Positions 44,855 to 53,632 of a stretch of DNA of 64,000 bases are shown in pieces. The first letter of the stretch is position 1. Every line of letters starts with the position of its first letter. The notes below the pieces were generated by a model, which saw only the letters and a list, made by a program, of their open reading frames with translations, was not told the DNA's origin and searched no databases. The translations under genes were made by a program, and so were the position numbers. The stretch comes from Croceimicrobium sp963977415 (lineage in GTDB: Bacteria > Bacteroidota > Bacteroidia > Flavobacteriales > Schleiferiaceae), in the NCBI GenBank assembly GCA_963977415.1, contig CAXBOS010000005.1:124001-188000 (forward strand), in the 5' to 3' direction.

Positions 44855-46465
44855 CTATTCAAAAGTTAGGCTATAGGTTTTATTGGCCGATTGGTTTGCT
44901 AATTGCAAAAGGTAATAGCCCTGATAATTGCTATCAAAATCGATCTCTGCATTTTGGACATCTAACTGGCCTTGCTCCAGCACTTTTCCGCTTAAGTCAA
45001 GTAGAGACCATTGCAAGTCTCCACCAAATTCAGCTAAGCCTGAAAGTTTAACTATGGAACGAGTAGGATTTGGATAAATGCTAACTGAGTTTAGTAAGGC
45101 TTGTTCTTTACTAGAAACAGTTAAGGATAATAAAGCAAACTGCTTATTAAGCATTACACCATTACTCATTGTAATGGAAAAAGTATCGGTAAAATATCCA
45201 GCTTTGGAAACTACGGCTTGAAAGGTTCCTGCTTGCGCTTGTCCGGAGCGGAAATTTCCAAAAATATTAGTGGTGCCTATCATATCCGTATTTAAAACCT
45301 CAACATTGGCAATAATGATATTTTGTCTAGTTATCGAATCTACTACGGTAGCATTAAGATAACAACCGCGGCTGTAATCAGAACTTAAAACAAATAAACC
45401 AGTTTGACGATCTGTCGCTAAAATATTACCGCTTGGTAAATAAGGATAAGCTCCCCAGCAACCGCTAAAACCATCGCCGTTGGCAGGTGAAGTATCGTAG
45501 TAGCCTGTTTCAATCATAAAACCAGGTTGACTCACATCTAAAATTTGTAAGCCCGCAGTATAATAACTGTTAACTAGGAAATTATTATAGAAATGTACAT
45601 TATGAGGGATTACATCATTCCCAAAAGAAGTGCGAATTCTATCCGTTTCACTGATATTGCTAAAATCACTAACATCGTATTCGGCAATAAAAGCACCTGA
45701 TTTTTCATCGGTAGTAAATACGCGTTGGTTATCGTCGCTAAACCAAATATTGTGAGTGAAATTAAAAGGAGTGGTTTGGGTGGCAGAAATACTTGGCGCT
45801 GATTTCACAGTCACATCTATCGGCATAAAAAATCCATTTAGCACTGCTGCACCCCAAAGGGTATCACCGCGTACTACCCCGTCGTGTAAGTTAAAATCGT
45901 CAAAAGCACCAACAAAAGTAGGGTTAGTAGGAGTCGTATTAAGGTCGAAAATTAAAGCCCCACCGTTTCCAAGATTGGCTCCAAATAAATACATAAAACC
46001 ATTTTCATCGATATACAAATTATGGGCTCTTGTTAATGTTCCGGACGCGTTACCCACTGTAAGCGTTGGTTTACGGCGAAAAAAAGTGGGGAACTGATTG
46101 CCGATGGTCGTCATATCTAGAATAAAAATTCCATCGGATGTACCATTGAAAACATCGTGCACCGTGTAGGCATATTTTCCAAAGGTTTTCATGTCGCGCC
46201 AAGTTGAGCTGGCACCGGCAAAAAAATTAGTTTGTACGGGATTGTTAGGATTGGTAACATCTACTACCGAAAGACCATTTTGAACACCCACTAAAGCATA
46301 TTCTTTGCTATTAGCCGTATCTACCCAGCCCCAAACATCGTTTATAGTTTGGCTATAAGAGAGTTGACCTAATTTTTGAACATCTAAACTGTCTTGCGCT
46401 TGGAGCAAAAAAGCAGAAAAAAATAGGGCAAGCGTACTAGTCCAAACTAAGCGTAATCTGGCCAT
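44855..46465 (-). CDS. choice-of-anchor-B (LVIVD-repeat) secreted protein with T9SS sorting domain
   Basis: About 536 residues. Signal peptide (ends SAFLLQAQ); a beta-propeller-like region of LVIVD-type repeats (YALVGVQNGLSVVDVTNPNNP; FIAEYDVSDFSNI; GLQILDVSQP) matching the choice-of-anchor-B family; a carboxypeptidase-regulatory-like beta domain (about 385-455; NVEVLNTDMIGTTNIFGNFR); and a T9SS sorting domain (SVSIYPNPTRSIVKLSG to the end). Exported by type IX secretion; function unknown. The ATG at 46465 gives the best signal peptide. It overlaps the 3' end of parC by 29 bases, and ATGs further upstream lie deeper in parC. Confidence 0.85.
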   Translation of the reverse strand: MARLRLVWTSTLALFFSAFLLQAQDSLDVQKLGQLSYSQTINDVWGWVDTANSKEYALVGVQNGLSVVDVTNPNNPVQTNFFAGASSTWRDMKTFGKYAYTVHDVFNGTSDGIFILDMTTIGNQFPTFFRRKPTLTVGNASGTLTRAHNLYIDENGFMYLFGANLGNGGALIFDLNTTPTNPTFVGAFDDFNLHDGVVRGDTLWGAAVLNGFFMPIDVTVKSAPSISATQTTPFNFTHNIWFSDDNQRVFTTDEKSGAFIAEYDVSDFSNISETDRIRTSFGNDVIPHNVHFYNNFLVNSYYTAGLQILDVSQPGFMIETGYYDTSPANGDGFSGCWGAYPYLPSGNILATDRQTGLFVLSSDYSRGCYLNATVVDSITRQNIIIANVEVLNTDMIGTTNIFGNFRSGQAQAGTFQAVVSKAGYFTDTFSITMSNGVMLNKQFALLSLTVSSKEQALLNSVSIYPNPTRSIVKLSGLAEFGGDLQWSLLDLSGKVLEQGQLDVQNAEIDFDSNYQGYYLLQLANQSANKTYSLTFE

Positions 46466-49055
46466 CGCTGCCTTCTGCTTTATCATTGTTGTGTTCATCA
46501 TTCTGTTTTGTGTCCTGATTATCTGAGTCTTCCTCCGGAAATTCTTCTCCTACTAAAAGAGACTCTAGTATATTAATCTTACGAATAGGATCCCTACTTA
46601 GTTGGTTACCTTGGGCTTTTTCGCCCTTTACAGAGATAAAGTCACTTAAAATAACCTCTTCGTTATCTCTTTGCTTACCATTAACTTTGCGGAACACTAT
46701 TTCAATTCTTGGCTTAGAATCTAAACTAACATACTCTAGTTTCGATTCTTTCTCTTCTGAAATAAACAATTCTTTGCGATCTTCCACTTCGGGAATAAAG
46801 CGCTTTACAAAATGTCTTTCTTTTTCACCGTCGTAATATACCGCACTTAAGGGACGGCTTGCCTGATACTTGGTAATAATTACGGCATTATCGCTAAAGT
46901 GAAGATTCAAATCTGCCGTAAGGATGCGATAATAACCATCAGCCGTTACTTCCAATATTTTATCCTCTCCATTAAAACTGCCCAGTAAGCGACCTCTATT
47001 CTCGGTGTTAATGCGATTTACCGCTTCATCGAACCAAATTTTTCGAGCGGAAAGCGTTGACACTCCTTCTTCTTTAATTTCGATTTTCTTAATGGGGTAT
47101 TTGGTGGCGGTATTACCTTTCGATGCACGACCTTTAATAGCCAACTCGGCAAAATCAATTTCAAATTTGAGCTTTTTCAAACGCTGCAAAGCGCGGAGGT
47201 AAACCGTTACTACTTCGGCTTCTCCATTAGGGTTTACCGTAAAATGTAGCACCTCTGTACCAGGCGTTGCAGGCGTTAAATCGTAGAGCTTGTCGCGTGT
47301 TATGGAAGTCACCTGAAAGCGTTTCATAAAAGAACTCCCCTTGGAACCATCGCGATAAATCATGTTGTAGGTGGTACGTTTGTCCCCTTTCTTCCATACA
47401 TCGACGTGAATGATATTCTTGCCGATATACGTTTTTTGATCAACCCTCGTCACCATCATTTGGCCATTATTGAGAAAGACGATAATATCATCTATATCGG
47501 AACAGTCGGTAATGAAAGTATCTTTTTTAAGACTGGTGCCAATAAAGCCTTCTTCAAAATTGGCATAAAGTTTTACATTGGCGAGTGCCACCTTGGTAGC
47601 TTCAATATCTTCGAAGAGTCTGATCTCAGTTCTACGCTCTCGACCCTTTCCATATTTTTCTTTAATTTTTTGAAACCACGCAATCGCATAATCTACTAAA
47701 TTCTCTAAATGAAACTTAACCTGTTCAATTTTACCTTCTAAGGCTTCAATTAATGCATCTGCTTTTGACTTATCAAATTTAGAGATGCGTTTAATACGGA
47801 TTTCGGTTAAACGGGTCACATCGTCGTCATTCACAGCTCTCAGTAAATGACCAATATGAGGTTTTAAACCTAAATGAATATTTTCAAGCACCTCTTCCCA
47901 AGTTTCTGCTTCTTCAATGTCGCGATAAATCTTATTTTCGATAAAGATCCGTTCAAGACTCGCAAAGTGCCATTGTTCTTGCAATTCGTTCAGCTCGAAA
48001 TTTAACTCGGCCCGGAGGATATTCAGGGTATTGTCAACATTGCGTCTTAAGATCTCATCTACCGGAAGGAAAACCGGAGTATCATTTTCGATCATGCACG
48101 AAAGCGGAGCAATGGATATTTCGCAATCGGTAAAGGCATAAAGAGCATCAATCATTTGATCAGGCGAAATGCCAGGAAAAAGATGCACTACTACTTCTAC
48201 CTTGTCAGAGGTATTATCTTCAATTTTACGAATCTTCAGTTTACCCTTATCATTCGCCTTAAGGATACTATCAATTAAGCTTCCTGTTGTGGTGGTGTAA
48301 GGAATTTCATCAATAATTAAGGTCTTCTTATCCAGCACCGAAATACGAGCTCTAACTCTAACCCTACTCCCTCTTAAACCTTTATTATAATTGGTGAAGT
48401 CGGCAATTCCCCCAGAAGGAAAATCCGGGAATAATTCAAATTTTTGTCCCTTTAAAACCTTAATAGCCGCAGCAATCAGTTCTAAAAAGTTATGCGGTAA
48501 TATTTTAGTGGATAGTCCTACGGCAATTCCCTCCACGCCTTGGGCTAAGAGTAATGGAAATTTAACAGGAAACTCTACTGGCTCTTTACCACGACCATCA
48601 TAGCTACTTTGCCACTTGGTGACTTTAGGACTGTAAACAACATCTAGAGCGAATTTAGAAAGACGCGCCTCGATATAACGCGGCGCGGCCGCACTATCTC
48701 CCGTAAGAAGGTTTCCCCAGTTTCCCTGGGCGTCAATTAAGATATCTTTCTGACCTAATTGAACCAAGGCATCACCAATGGAAGCATCTCCATGTGGGTG
48801 ATACTTCATGGTTTGACCAATAACGTTGGCTACCTTATGGTAACGCCCGTCGTCCATCTCGCGCAAAGCATGTAAAAGACGTCGCTGCACCGGCTTTAGG
48901 CCATCACCTAAAGTTGGAACTGCCCTTTCCAGGATAACATAGCTGGCATAATCCAAAAAGTAATCCTGGTACATTCCCGAAACGCGGGTAATGATGGGTT
49001 CATTTTCAGACTCTGGGCTGTTATTATTCTGTAGTTCGTTTTCTTCTTCCGCCAT
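46437..49055 (-). CDS. parC: DNA topoisomerase IV subunit A
   Basis: 872 residues. DNA gyrase/topoisomerase IV A-type breakage-reunion domain with the catalytic tyrosine Y127 in AAPRYIEARLS, GDGLKPVQRRLL at the start, and KYHPHGDASIGDALV in the quinolone region. A C-terminal region lacks a recognisable GyrA box and ends in an acidic tail (EEDSDNQDTKQNDEHNND). It decatenates daughter chromosomes together with ParE. It begins inside the small membrane-protein gene (32-base overlap), which itself overlaps parE, so all three are translationally coupled. Confidence 0.93.
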   Translation of the reverse strand: MAEEENELQNNNSPESENEPIITRVSGMYQDYFLDYASYVILERAVPTLGDGLKPVQRRLLHALREMDDGRYHKVANVIGQTMKYHPHGDASIGDALVQLGQKDILIDAQGNWGNLLTGDSAAAPRYIEARLSKFALDVVYSPKVTKWQSSYDGRGKEPVEFPVKFPLLLAQGVEGIAVGLSTKILPHNFLELIAAAIKVLKGQKFELFPDFPSGGIADFTNYNKGLRGSRVRVRARISVLDKKTLIIDEIPYTTTTGSLIDSILKANDKGKLKIRKIEDNTSDKVEVVVHLFPGISPDQMIDALYAFTDCEISIAPLSCMIENDTPVFLPVDEILRRNVDNTLNILRAELNFELNELQEQWHFASLERIFIENKIYRDIEEAETWEEVLENIHLGLKPHIGHLLRAVNDDDVTRLTEIRIKRISKFDKSKADALIEALEGKIEQVKFHLENLVDYAIAWFQKIKEKYGKGRERRTEIRLFEDIEATKVALANVKLYANFEEGFIGTSLKKDTFITDCSDIDDIIVFLNNGQMMVTRVDQKTYIGKNIIHVDVWKKGDKRTTYNMIYRDGSKGSSFMKRFQVTSITRDKLYDLTPATPGTEVLHFTVNPNGEAEVVTVYLRALQRLKKLKFEIDFAELAIKGRASKGNTATKYPIKKIEIKEEGVSTLSARKIWFDEAVNRINTENRGRLLGSFNGEDKILEVTADGYYRILTADLNLHFSDNAVIITKYQASRPLSAVYYDGEKERHFVKRFIPEVEDRKELFISEEKESKLEYVSLDSKPRIEIVFRKVNGKQRDNEEVILSDFISVKGEKAQGNQLSRDPIRKINILESLLVGEEFPEEDSDNQDTKQNDEHNNDKAEGSDGQITLSLD

Positions 49056-49512
49056 GCTTAGCTATCTGTGAGTATTTGTTTAGCGAGTTCGTTAATTTCT
49101 TGCGCTGGTCTGACGTTAAATGTGAAACAATAAGGCTTCTTTCCTTAACGGCCCCGCTGCGACTGTTTATGTATATTGTTAGTTTTCTTCTTAAAAACCA
49201 ACCTTCTAATTTGTAGCTTTTAAATTTCCGTTTAGGAAATTCGTAATGCTTTTCAAATGACCTTAAAAGTTTTCCCCAAATTTTATCTTCGGTACTTAAA
49301 TTCATCACTTCTCCTTCGGTGTCGTACTTAAATTTGGCTGGACCCCGATAAATTAGGAGGACAATTAAAAAAATCCCAAGGCCACCCAACCACCAATTGC
49401 CGGAATAGGAGCCTTGTAAGAATGAAAGCGTTGTATCGGTTAAGATGGCTATCAGCGAAAAGGTGAGAATCACCAGGTTTATTTTAGAATAACTATCCGC
49501 GTTAATCTTCAT
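49024..49512 (-). CDS. two-helix membrane protein between parE and parC, unknown function
   Basis: 162 residues. Two membrane helices near the N-terminus (about 12-30 and 38-56; NWWLGGLGIFLIVLLIYRG), then a basic, beta-rich cytoplasmic part (KYDTEGEVMNLSTEDKIW; SYKLEGWFLRRKLTIYIN; RSLIVSHLTSDQRKKL) ending GGRRKRTTE. It overlaps parE by 11 bases and parC by 32 bases. The overlaps and conserved-looking composition support a real gene. No family recognised. Confidence 0.75.
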   Translation of the reverse strand: MKINADSYSKINLVILTFSLIAILTDTTLSFLQGSYSGNWWLGGLGIFLIVLLIYRGPAKFKYDTEGEVMNLSTEDKIWGKLLRSFEKHYEFPKRKFKSYKLEGWFLRRKLTIYINSRSGAVKERSLIVSHLTSDQRKKLTNSLNKYSQIAKHGGRRKRTTE

Positions 49513-51382
49513 TTAGTAAAGCTTTTTGCGACTCTTCAGTTGGGTCTCTTTCGACCCGTAGGTTTTCAATTATAAATTCTTGGCGCTTCGGGGTATTTTT
49601 ACCCATATAAAATTCCAAAATTTGCTCTATGGTAGAGTCTTTGCCAAGCATTACTGGTTCTAAACGAATATCATCCCCAATAAAATTCTTAAACTCATCT
49701 GGAGAAATTTCTCCTAGACCCTTAAAGCGGGTAATTTCAGCCTTTGCCCCAACTTTTAGCAAAGCTGCTCTTTTCTCCTCTTCACTATAACAGTAATAAG
49801 TATCTTTTTTATTGCGCACACGAAACAGGGGTGTTTGCAAGATATAGAGATGCCCTTCCCGCACTATCTCGGGAAAAAACTGCAAGAAAAAAGTTATTAA
49901 TAATAGGCGAATATGCATGCCATCTACATCGGCATCGGTGGCAACTACAACATTGTTATAGCGCAAGTTCTCCAATCCATCTTCAATATTGAGGGCGGCT
50001 TGCAATAAATTAAATTCTTCGTTTTCGTAAACTACTTTCTTACTTAAACCATAACAGTTAAGGGGCTTTCCTTTTAAACTAAAAACCGCCTGGGTGTTAA
50101 CGTTTCGCGATTTAGTGATCGAACCACTGGCAGAATCACCCTCTGTAATAAACAAAGTAGTATCTAAGCGAAACTCGTCTTTTTGATCGTTGTAATGTTT
50201 TCGGCAATCGCGTAGCTTCTTATTGTGTAAGCTTGCTTTTTTGGCTCTATCGCGTGCCAATTTTTTAATCCCACTTAATTCTTTGCGTTCTTTTTCGGCG
50301 CGAAGAATTTTACGATGAATGATTTCCGCCACGTCTTCATTTCTATGCAAGAAATTATCGAGCTTGGTTTTCATAAAATCATTTATGAAAGTGCGGACAG
50401 TAGGGCCATCAGGACCAATATCATTCGACCCTAATTTGGTTTTTGTTTGCGATTCAAAAACCGGCTCAATTACTTTGATAGAAACGGCTGCAACGACTGA
50501 GTCGCGGATATCCGCCGCATCGAAATTTTTATTGTAAAAATCGCGAATAGTTTTTACGAGCGCTTCGCGAAAAGCATTTTGGTGCGTCCCACCCTGAGTA
50601 GTATGCTGTCCGTTTACGAAAGAATAATAGGTATCACCCTGCGAACGTTCACTGTGCGTTAGTGCCACTTCTATGTCATCTCCCTTGAGGTGAATAATGG
50701 GGTGAATAATGGGAGCATCGAGGGTATCGTTCAATAAATCTTTAAGGCCATTTTCGCTGTAAAATTTCTCCCCATTATACATAATGGATAAGCCTGGATT
50801 TAAGTAGGCATAATTCCACAACATTTTTTCGAGATACTCTTTTACAAAACGGTAGTTTTTAAAGATGGCCGCGTCTGGCTTAAACTGCACCTTCGTTCCC
50901 TTGCGCAGACTGGATTCTTTAATTTCCGCATCTTCAACTAGAACCCCCTTTTCAAAACGAGCAATTTTAGTTTTAGAATCGCGGACCGATTGTACGCTAA
51001 AGTAATCGCTTAGGGCATTTACTGCCTTGGCTCCTACCCCGTTTAATCCCACCGACTTTTTAAAAGCCTTAGAATCGTATTTAGCACCAGTATTAATTTT
51101 TGAAACCACATCTACCACTTTTCCGAGTGGAATGCCACGACCGTAATCGCGCACTGTTACTTCACCGTCCTTTATGGTTACTTCAATGGTTTTGCCAGCA
51201 CCCATAACAAACTCATCTACGGCGTTATCTAAAACCTCTTTTACGAGGATATAAATACCATCGTCCGAGCTGGAGCCATCGCCTAACTTACCAATATACA
51301 TACCGGGACGGAGGCGAATATGCTCTTTCCAGTCGAGGGATCTAATATTGTCTTCGTTATAACTAGTTTGCTCAGTAGACAT
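49502..51382 (-). CDS. parE: DNA topoisomerase IV subunit B
   Basis: 626 residues. GHKL ATPase domain (RLRPGMYIGKLG; VKEVLDNAVDEFVMG; DYGRGIPLGKV; GLNGVGAKAVNALS), transducer, and TOPRIM domain (TLFITEGDSASGS; ATDADVDGMHIRLL, holding the DxD metal site). It hydrolyses ATP to drive strand passage with ParC. First gene of a parE-orf-parC operon; its length and partner identify it as ParE over GyrB. A near-miss to TAnnTTTG (TAATTTTA) lies upstream. Confidence 0.93.
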   Translation of the reverse strand: MSTEQTSYNEDNIRSLDWKEHIRLRPGMYIGKLGDGSSSDDGIYILVKEVLDNAVDEFVMGAGKTIEVTIKDGEVTVRDYGRGIPLGKVVDVVSKINTGAKYDSKAFKKSVGLNGVGAKAVNALSDYFSVQSVRDSKTKIARFEKGVLVEDAEIKESSLRKGTKVQFKPDAAIFKNYRFVKEYLEKMLWNYAYLNPGLSIMYNGEKFYSENGLKDLLNDTLDAPIIHPIIHLKGDDIEVALTHSERSQGDTYYSFVNGQHTTQGGTHQNAFREALVKTIRDFYNKNFDAADIRDSVVAAVSIKVIEPVFESQTKTKLGSNDIGPDGPTVRTFINDFMKTKLDNFLHRNEDVAEIIHRKILRAEKERKELSGIKKLARDRAKKASLHNKKLRDCRKHYNDQKDEFRLDTTLFITEGDSASGSITKSRNVNTQAVFSLKGKPLNCYGLSKKVVYENEEFNLLQAALNIEDGLENLRYNNVVVATDADVDGMHIRLLLITFFLQFFPEIVREGHLYILQTPLFRVRNKKDTYYCYSEEEKRAALLKVGAKAEITRFKGLGEISPDEFKNFIGDDIRLEPVMLGKDSTIEQILEFYMGKNTPKRQEFIIENLRVERDPTEESQKALLNED

Positions 51383-51473
51383 GCTGTTCTTTTGGATGAG
51401 GGCTAAAATTAGGAATAGCCATTAAATGCTGATATTTTTAAGGCTACAACTTTTTCACAATTTATTAAGATGC

Positions 51474-52565
51474 TTATACGTTGAAGCGGAAATGCATCAC
51501 ATCGCCATCTTGCACGACATACTCTTTTCCTTCCACTTTTAATTTCCCAGCTTCTTTAACCGCAGCTTCAGAGCCAAAACTTTCGAAATCCGCATATTTT
51601 ATTACTTCAGCCCGAATAAAACCTTTTTCAAAATCGGTGTGGATTACGCCGGCTGCTTGGGGAGCGGTAAAACCTTTTTTAATAGTCCATGCACGAACTT
51701 CCTTTACGCCTGCTGTAAAATACGTTTGAAGATTTAACAAGGTATAAGCTTTTCTAATCAAGCGGTTAACACCGGCTTCTTTTAAACCTAGATCTTCTAA
51801 GAACATACTGCGTTCTTCGAAGCTATCTAATTCAGAAATATCGGCTTCCATTGCTGCCGCAAGATGAATTACTTCGGCTTCTTCTTCCTTCGCCATTTGC
51901 TGTACTAGCTCCACCCATTGGTTGCCGCTTTTCGCAGATGCCTCATCTACATTACATACGTAAATTACTGGCTTATCTGTTAAGAACTGGATTTCAGCTA
52001 AAAGCTCATCCTCATCTTCACTGCGCGAAAGAGAACGAATATTTTTTCCTGCCAAAAGATGCTTTTCTACTCCTTCGAGGAATTCCACATTTTTTTGCTC
52101 TTCTTTATTACCCGTACGAGCTGCTTTGCGGTGTTTATCTAAACGCTTTTCTAAGGTATCTAAATCCTTAAACTGCAGTTCAGTGTCAATGGTATCCTTA
52201 TCGCGCAGTGGATCTACTGTTCCATCTACGTGAGTGATATTCTCATTTTCAAAACAGCGTAAAACATGCATTATCGCATTACACTCTCTAATATTTCCTA
52301 AAAATTGATTACCTAATCCTTCCCCTTTACTGGCCCCCTTAACCAATCCCGCGATATCTACAATTTCTACCGTGGCAGGTTGTACGCGTTGGGGATTAAC
52401 CAACTCTTCTAACTTAGTTAACCGTGGATCGGGTACGGTTACCATACCTATATTGGGCTCTATAGTACAAAAAGGAAAGTTTGCAGACTGCGCCTTGGCA
52501 CTCGATAAACAGTTAAACAATGTGGATTTGCCCACATTGGGTAATCCTACTATTCCACACTTCAT
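51474..52565 (-). CDS. ychF: redox-regulated ATPase/GTPase YchF
   Basis: 363 residues, the normal length. Obg-like nucleotide-binding domain with G1 GLPNVGKSTLFNCL, G2/switch region SANFPFCTIEPN, G3 DIAGLVKGASKGEGLGNQFL, and the NVDE motif that replaces NKxD and favours ATP. A C-terminal TGS domain ends GDVMHFRFNV. It binds ribosomes and influences oxidative-stress responses in other bacteria. Divergent from the transketolase genes, with its own TAnnTTTG promoter. Confidence 0.96.
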   Translation of the reverse strand: MKCGIVGLPNVGKSTLFNCLSSAKAQSANFPFCTIEPNIGMVTVPDPRLTKLEELVNPQRVQPATVEIVDIAGLVKGASKGEGLGNQFLGNIRECNAIMHVLRCFENENITHVDGTVDPLRDKDTIDTELQFKDLDTLEKRLDKHRKAARTGNKEEQKNVEFLEGVEKHLLAGKNIRSLSRSEDEDELLAEIQFLTDKPVIYVCNVDEASAKSGNQWVELVQQMAKEEEAEVIHLAAAMEADISELDSFEERSMFLEDLGLKEAGVNRLIRKAYTLLNLQTYFTAGVKEVRAWTIKKGFTAPQAAGVIHTDFEKGFIRAEVIKYADFESFGSEAAVKEAGKLKVEGKEYVVQDGDVMHFRFNV

Positions 52566-52585
52566 GCTTTATTTTTTAAGATGCG

Positions 52586-52593
52586 CAAAGATA
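52586..52593 (-). promoter_or_regulatory. TAnnTTTG (-7) promoter of ychF
   Basis: TATCTTTG on the minus strand, 20 bases before the ychF ATG. Confidence 0.6.
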
Positions 52594-52754
52594 TAGCTAA
52601 TATGCTGAGTTCAGCCTTAAATTAAAGTGTCAGATTTTAGTAAAAGTCAAGTATCGGGGTTGAGCTTAATCGGATAATGTGAAAATAAAGAGACTGATCT
52701 CCACGATTTATCATATTTTTTCAACATCAGCCAAGCTAGTCCTTAGCTATTGGG

Positions 52755-52762
52755 TAATTTTG
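52755..52762 (+). promoter_or_regulatory. TAnnTTTG (-7) promoter of the transketolase operon
   Basis: TAATTTTG lies 20 bases before the ATG at 52783. It falls inside the longest frame (TTG at 52750) and so supports the ATG start. Confidence 0.6.
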
Positions 52763-52782
52763 CCGCAAATAATTTTAGTCAA

Positions 52783-53631
52783 ATGGCCGATATTGCAGCA
52801 TTAGAAAAAATTTGCTCTCAAACTCGCAGAGATATTGTTAGAATGGTACACGCCGTGCAATCTGGCCACCCAGGTGGATCTTTAGGATGCACCGAATACT
52901 TCGTAAGCTTGTTTCACCATATTATGGATCACAATGCTAGTGATTTTGATATGGATGGAAAAAATGAAGATTTATTTTTTCTTTCCAATGGCCACATTAG
53001 CCCAGTTTACTATAGTGTATTAAGTAGGGCTGGTTATTTCCCCGTGGAAGAACTTAATACCTTTCGAAAATTAAATACTCGTTTACAAGGGCATCCTACC
53101 ACCCATGAGGGTTTACCTGGGGTGCGCATCGCCTCTGGTTCCTTAGGTCAAGGTCTATCGGTAGCCATTGGCGCCGCCTTAAGTAAAAAACAAAATAACG
53201 ATCCTAAAACAGTATTCTCCTTACATGGCGATGGCGAATTACAAGAAGGACAAATCTGGGAAGCAGCCCTTTACGCTCCTGCTAATAAGGTAGATAACTT
53301 AATCATGACGATTGATGCTAATGGGCAGCAAATTGATGGCTCTACCGACGATGTTTTAGCAATGGGAAGCTTATCCGCTAAATTTGAGGCTTTCGGTTGG
53401 ACCGTACTTCATATAGAAAATGGTAATAATGTTGCGCAGGTTGTGGCCGGCTTAGAAGAAGCAAAAGCACATACTGGTAAAGGAAAACCAGTTTGCGTAA
53501 TTATGAAAACCGCCATGGGTGCTGGTGTTGACTTTATGGAAGGCACACACGAATGGCATGGTATCGCTCCAAGTGACGAACAACTTAGTAATGCCCTTTC
53601 TCAATTAGAGGAAACCATGGGCGACTATTAA
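52783..53631 (+). CDS. transketolase, N-terminal subunit
   Basis: 282 residues, the thiamine-diphosphate-binding half of a split transketolase. Motifs: QSGHPGGSLGCTEY (about 23-36), FFLSNGHISPVYYSV, HPTTHEGLPGVRIASGSLGQGL, and the TPP motif HGDGELQEGQIWEAAL continuing to IDANGQQIDG. With the C-terminal subunit it transfers two-carbon units in the pentose phosphate pathway. The partner gene is not adjacent: a von Willebrand A gene lies between, separated by 1 base on each side. The start at 52783 is set by the promoter position. Confidence 0.93.
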   Translation: MADIAALEKICSQTRRDIVRMVHAVQSGHPGGSLGCTEYFVSLFHHIMDHNASDFDMDGKNEDLFFLSNGHISPVYYSVLSRAGYFPVEELNTFRKLNTRLQGHPTTHEGLPGVRIASGSLGQGLSVAIGAALSKKQNNDPKTVFSLHGDGELQEGQIWEAALYAPANKVDNLIMTIDANGQQIDGSTDDVLAMGSLSAKFEAFGWTVLHIENGNNVAQVVAGLEEAKAHTGKGKPVCVIMKTAMGAGVDFMEGTHEWHGIAPSDEQLSNALSQLEETMGDY

Positions 53632-53632
53632 T

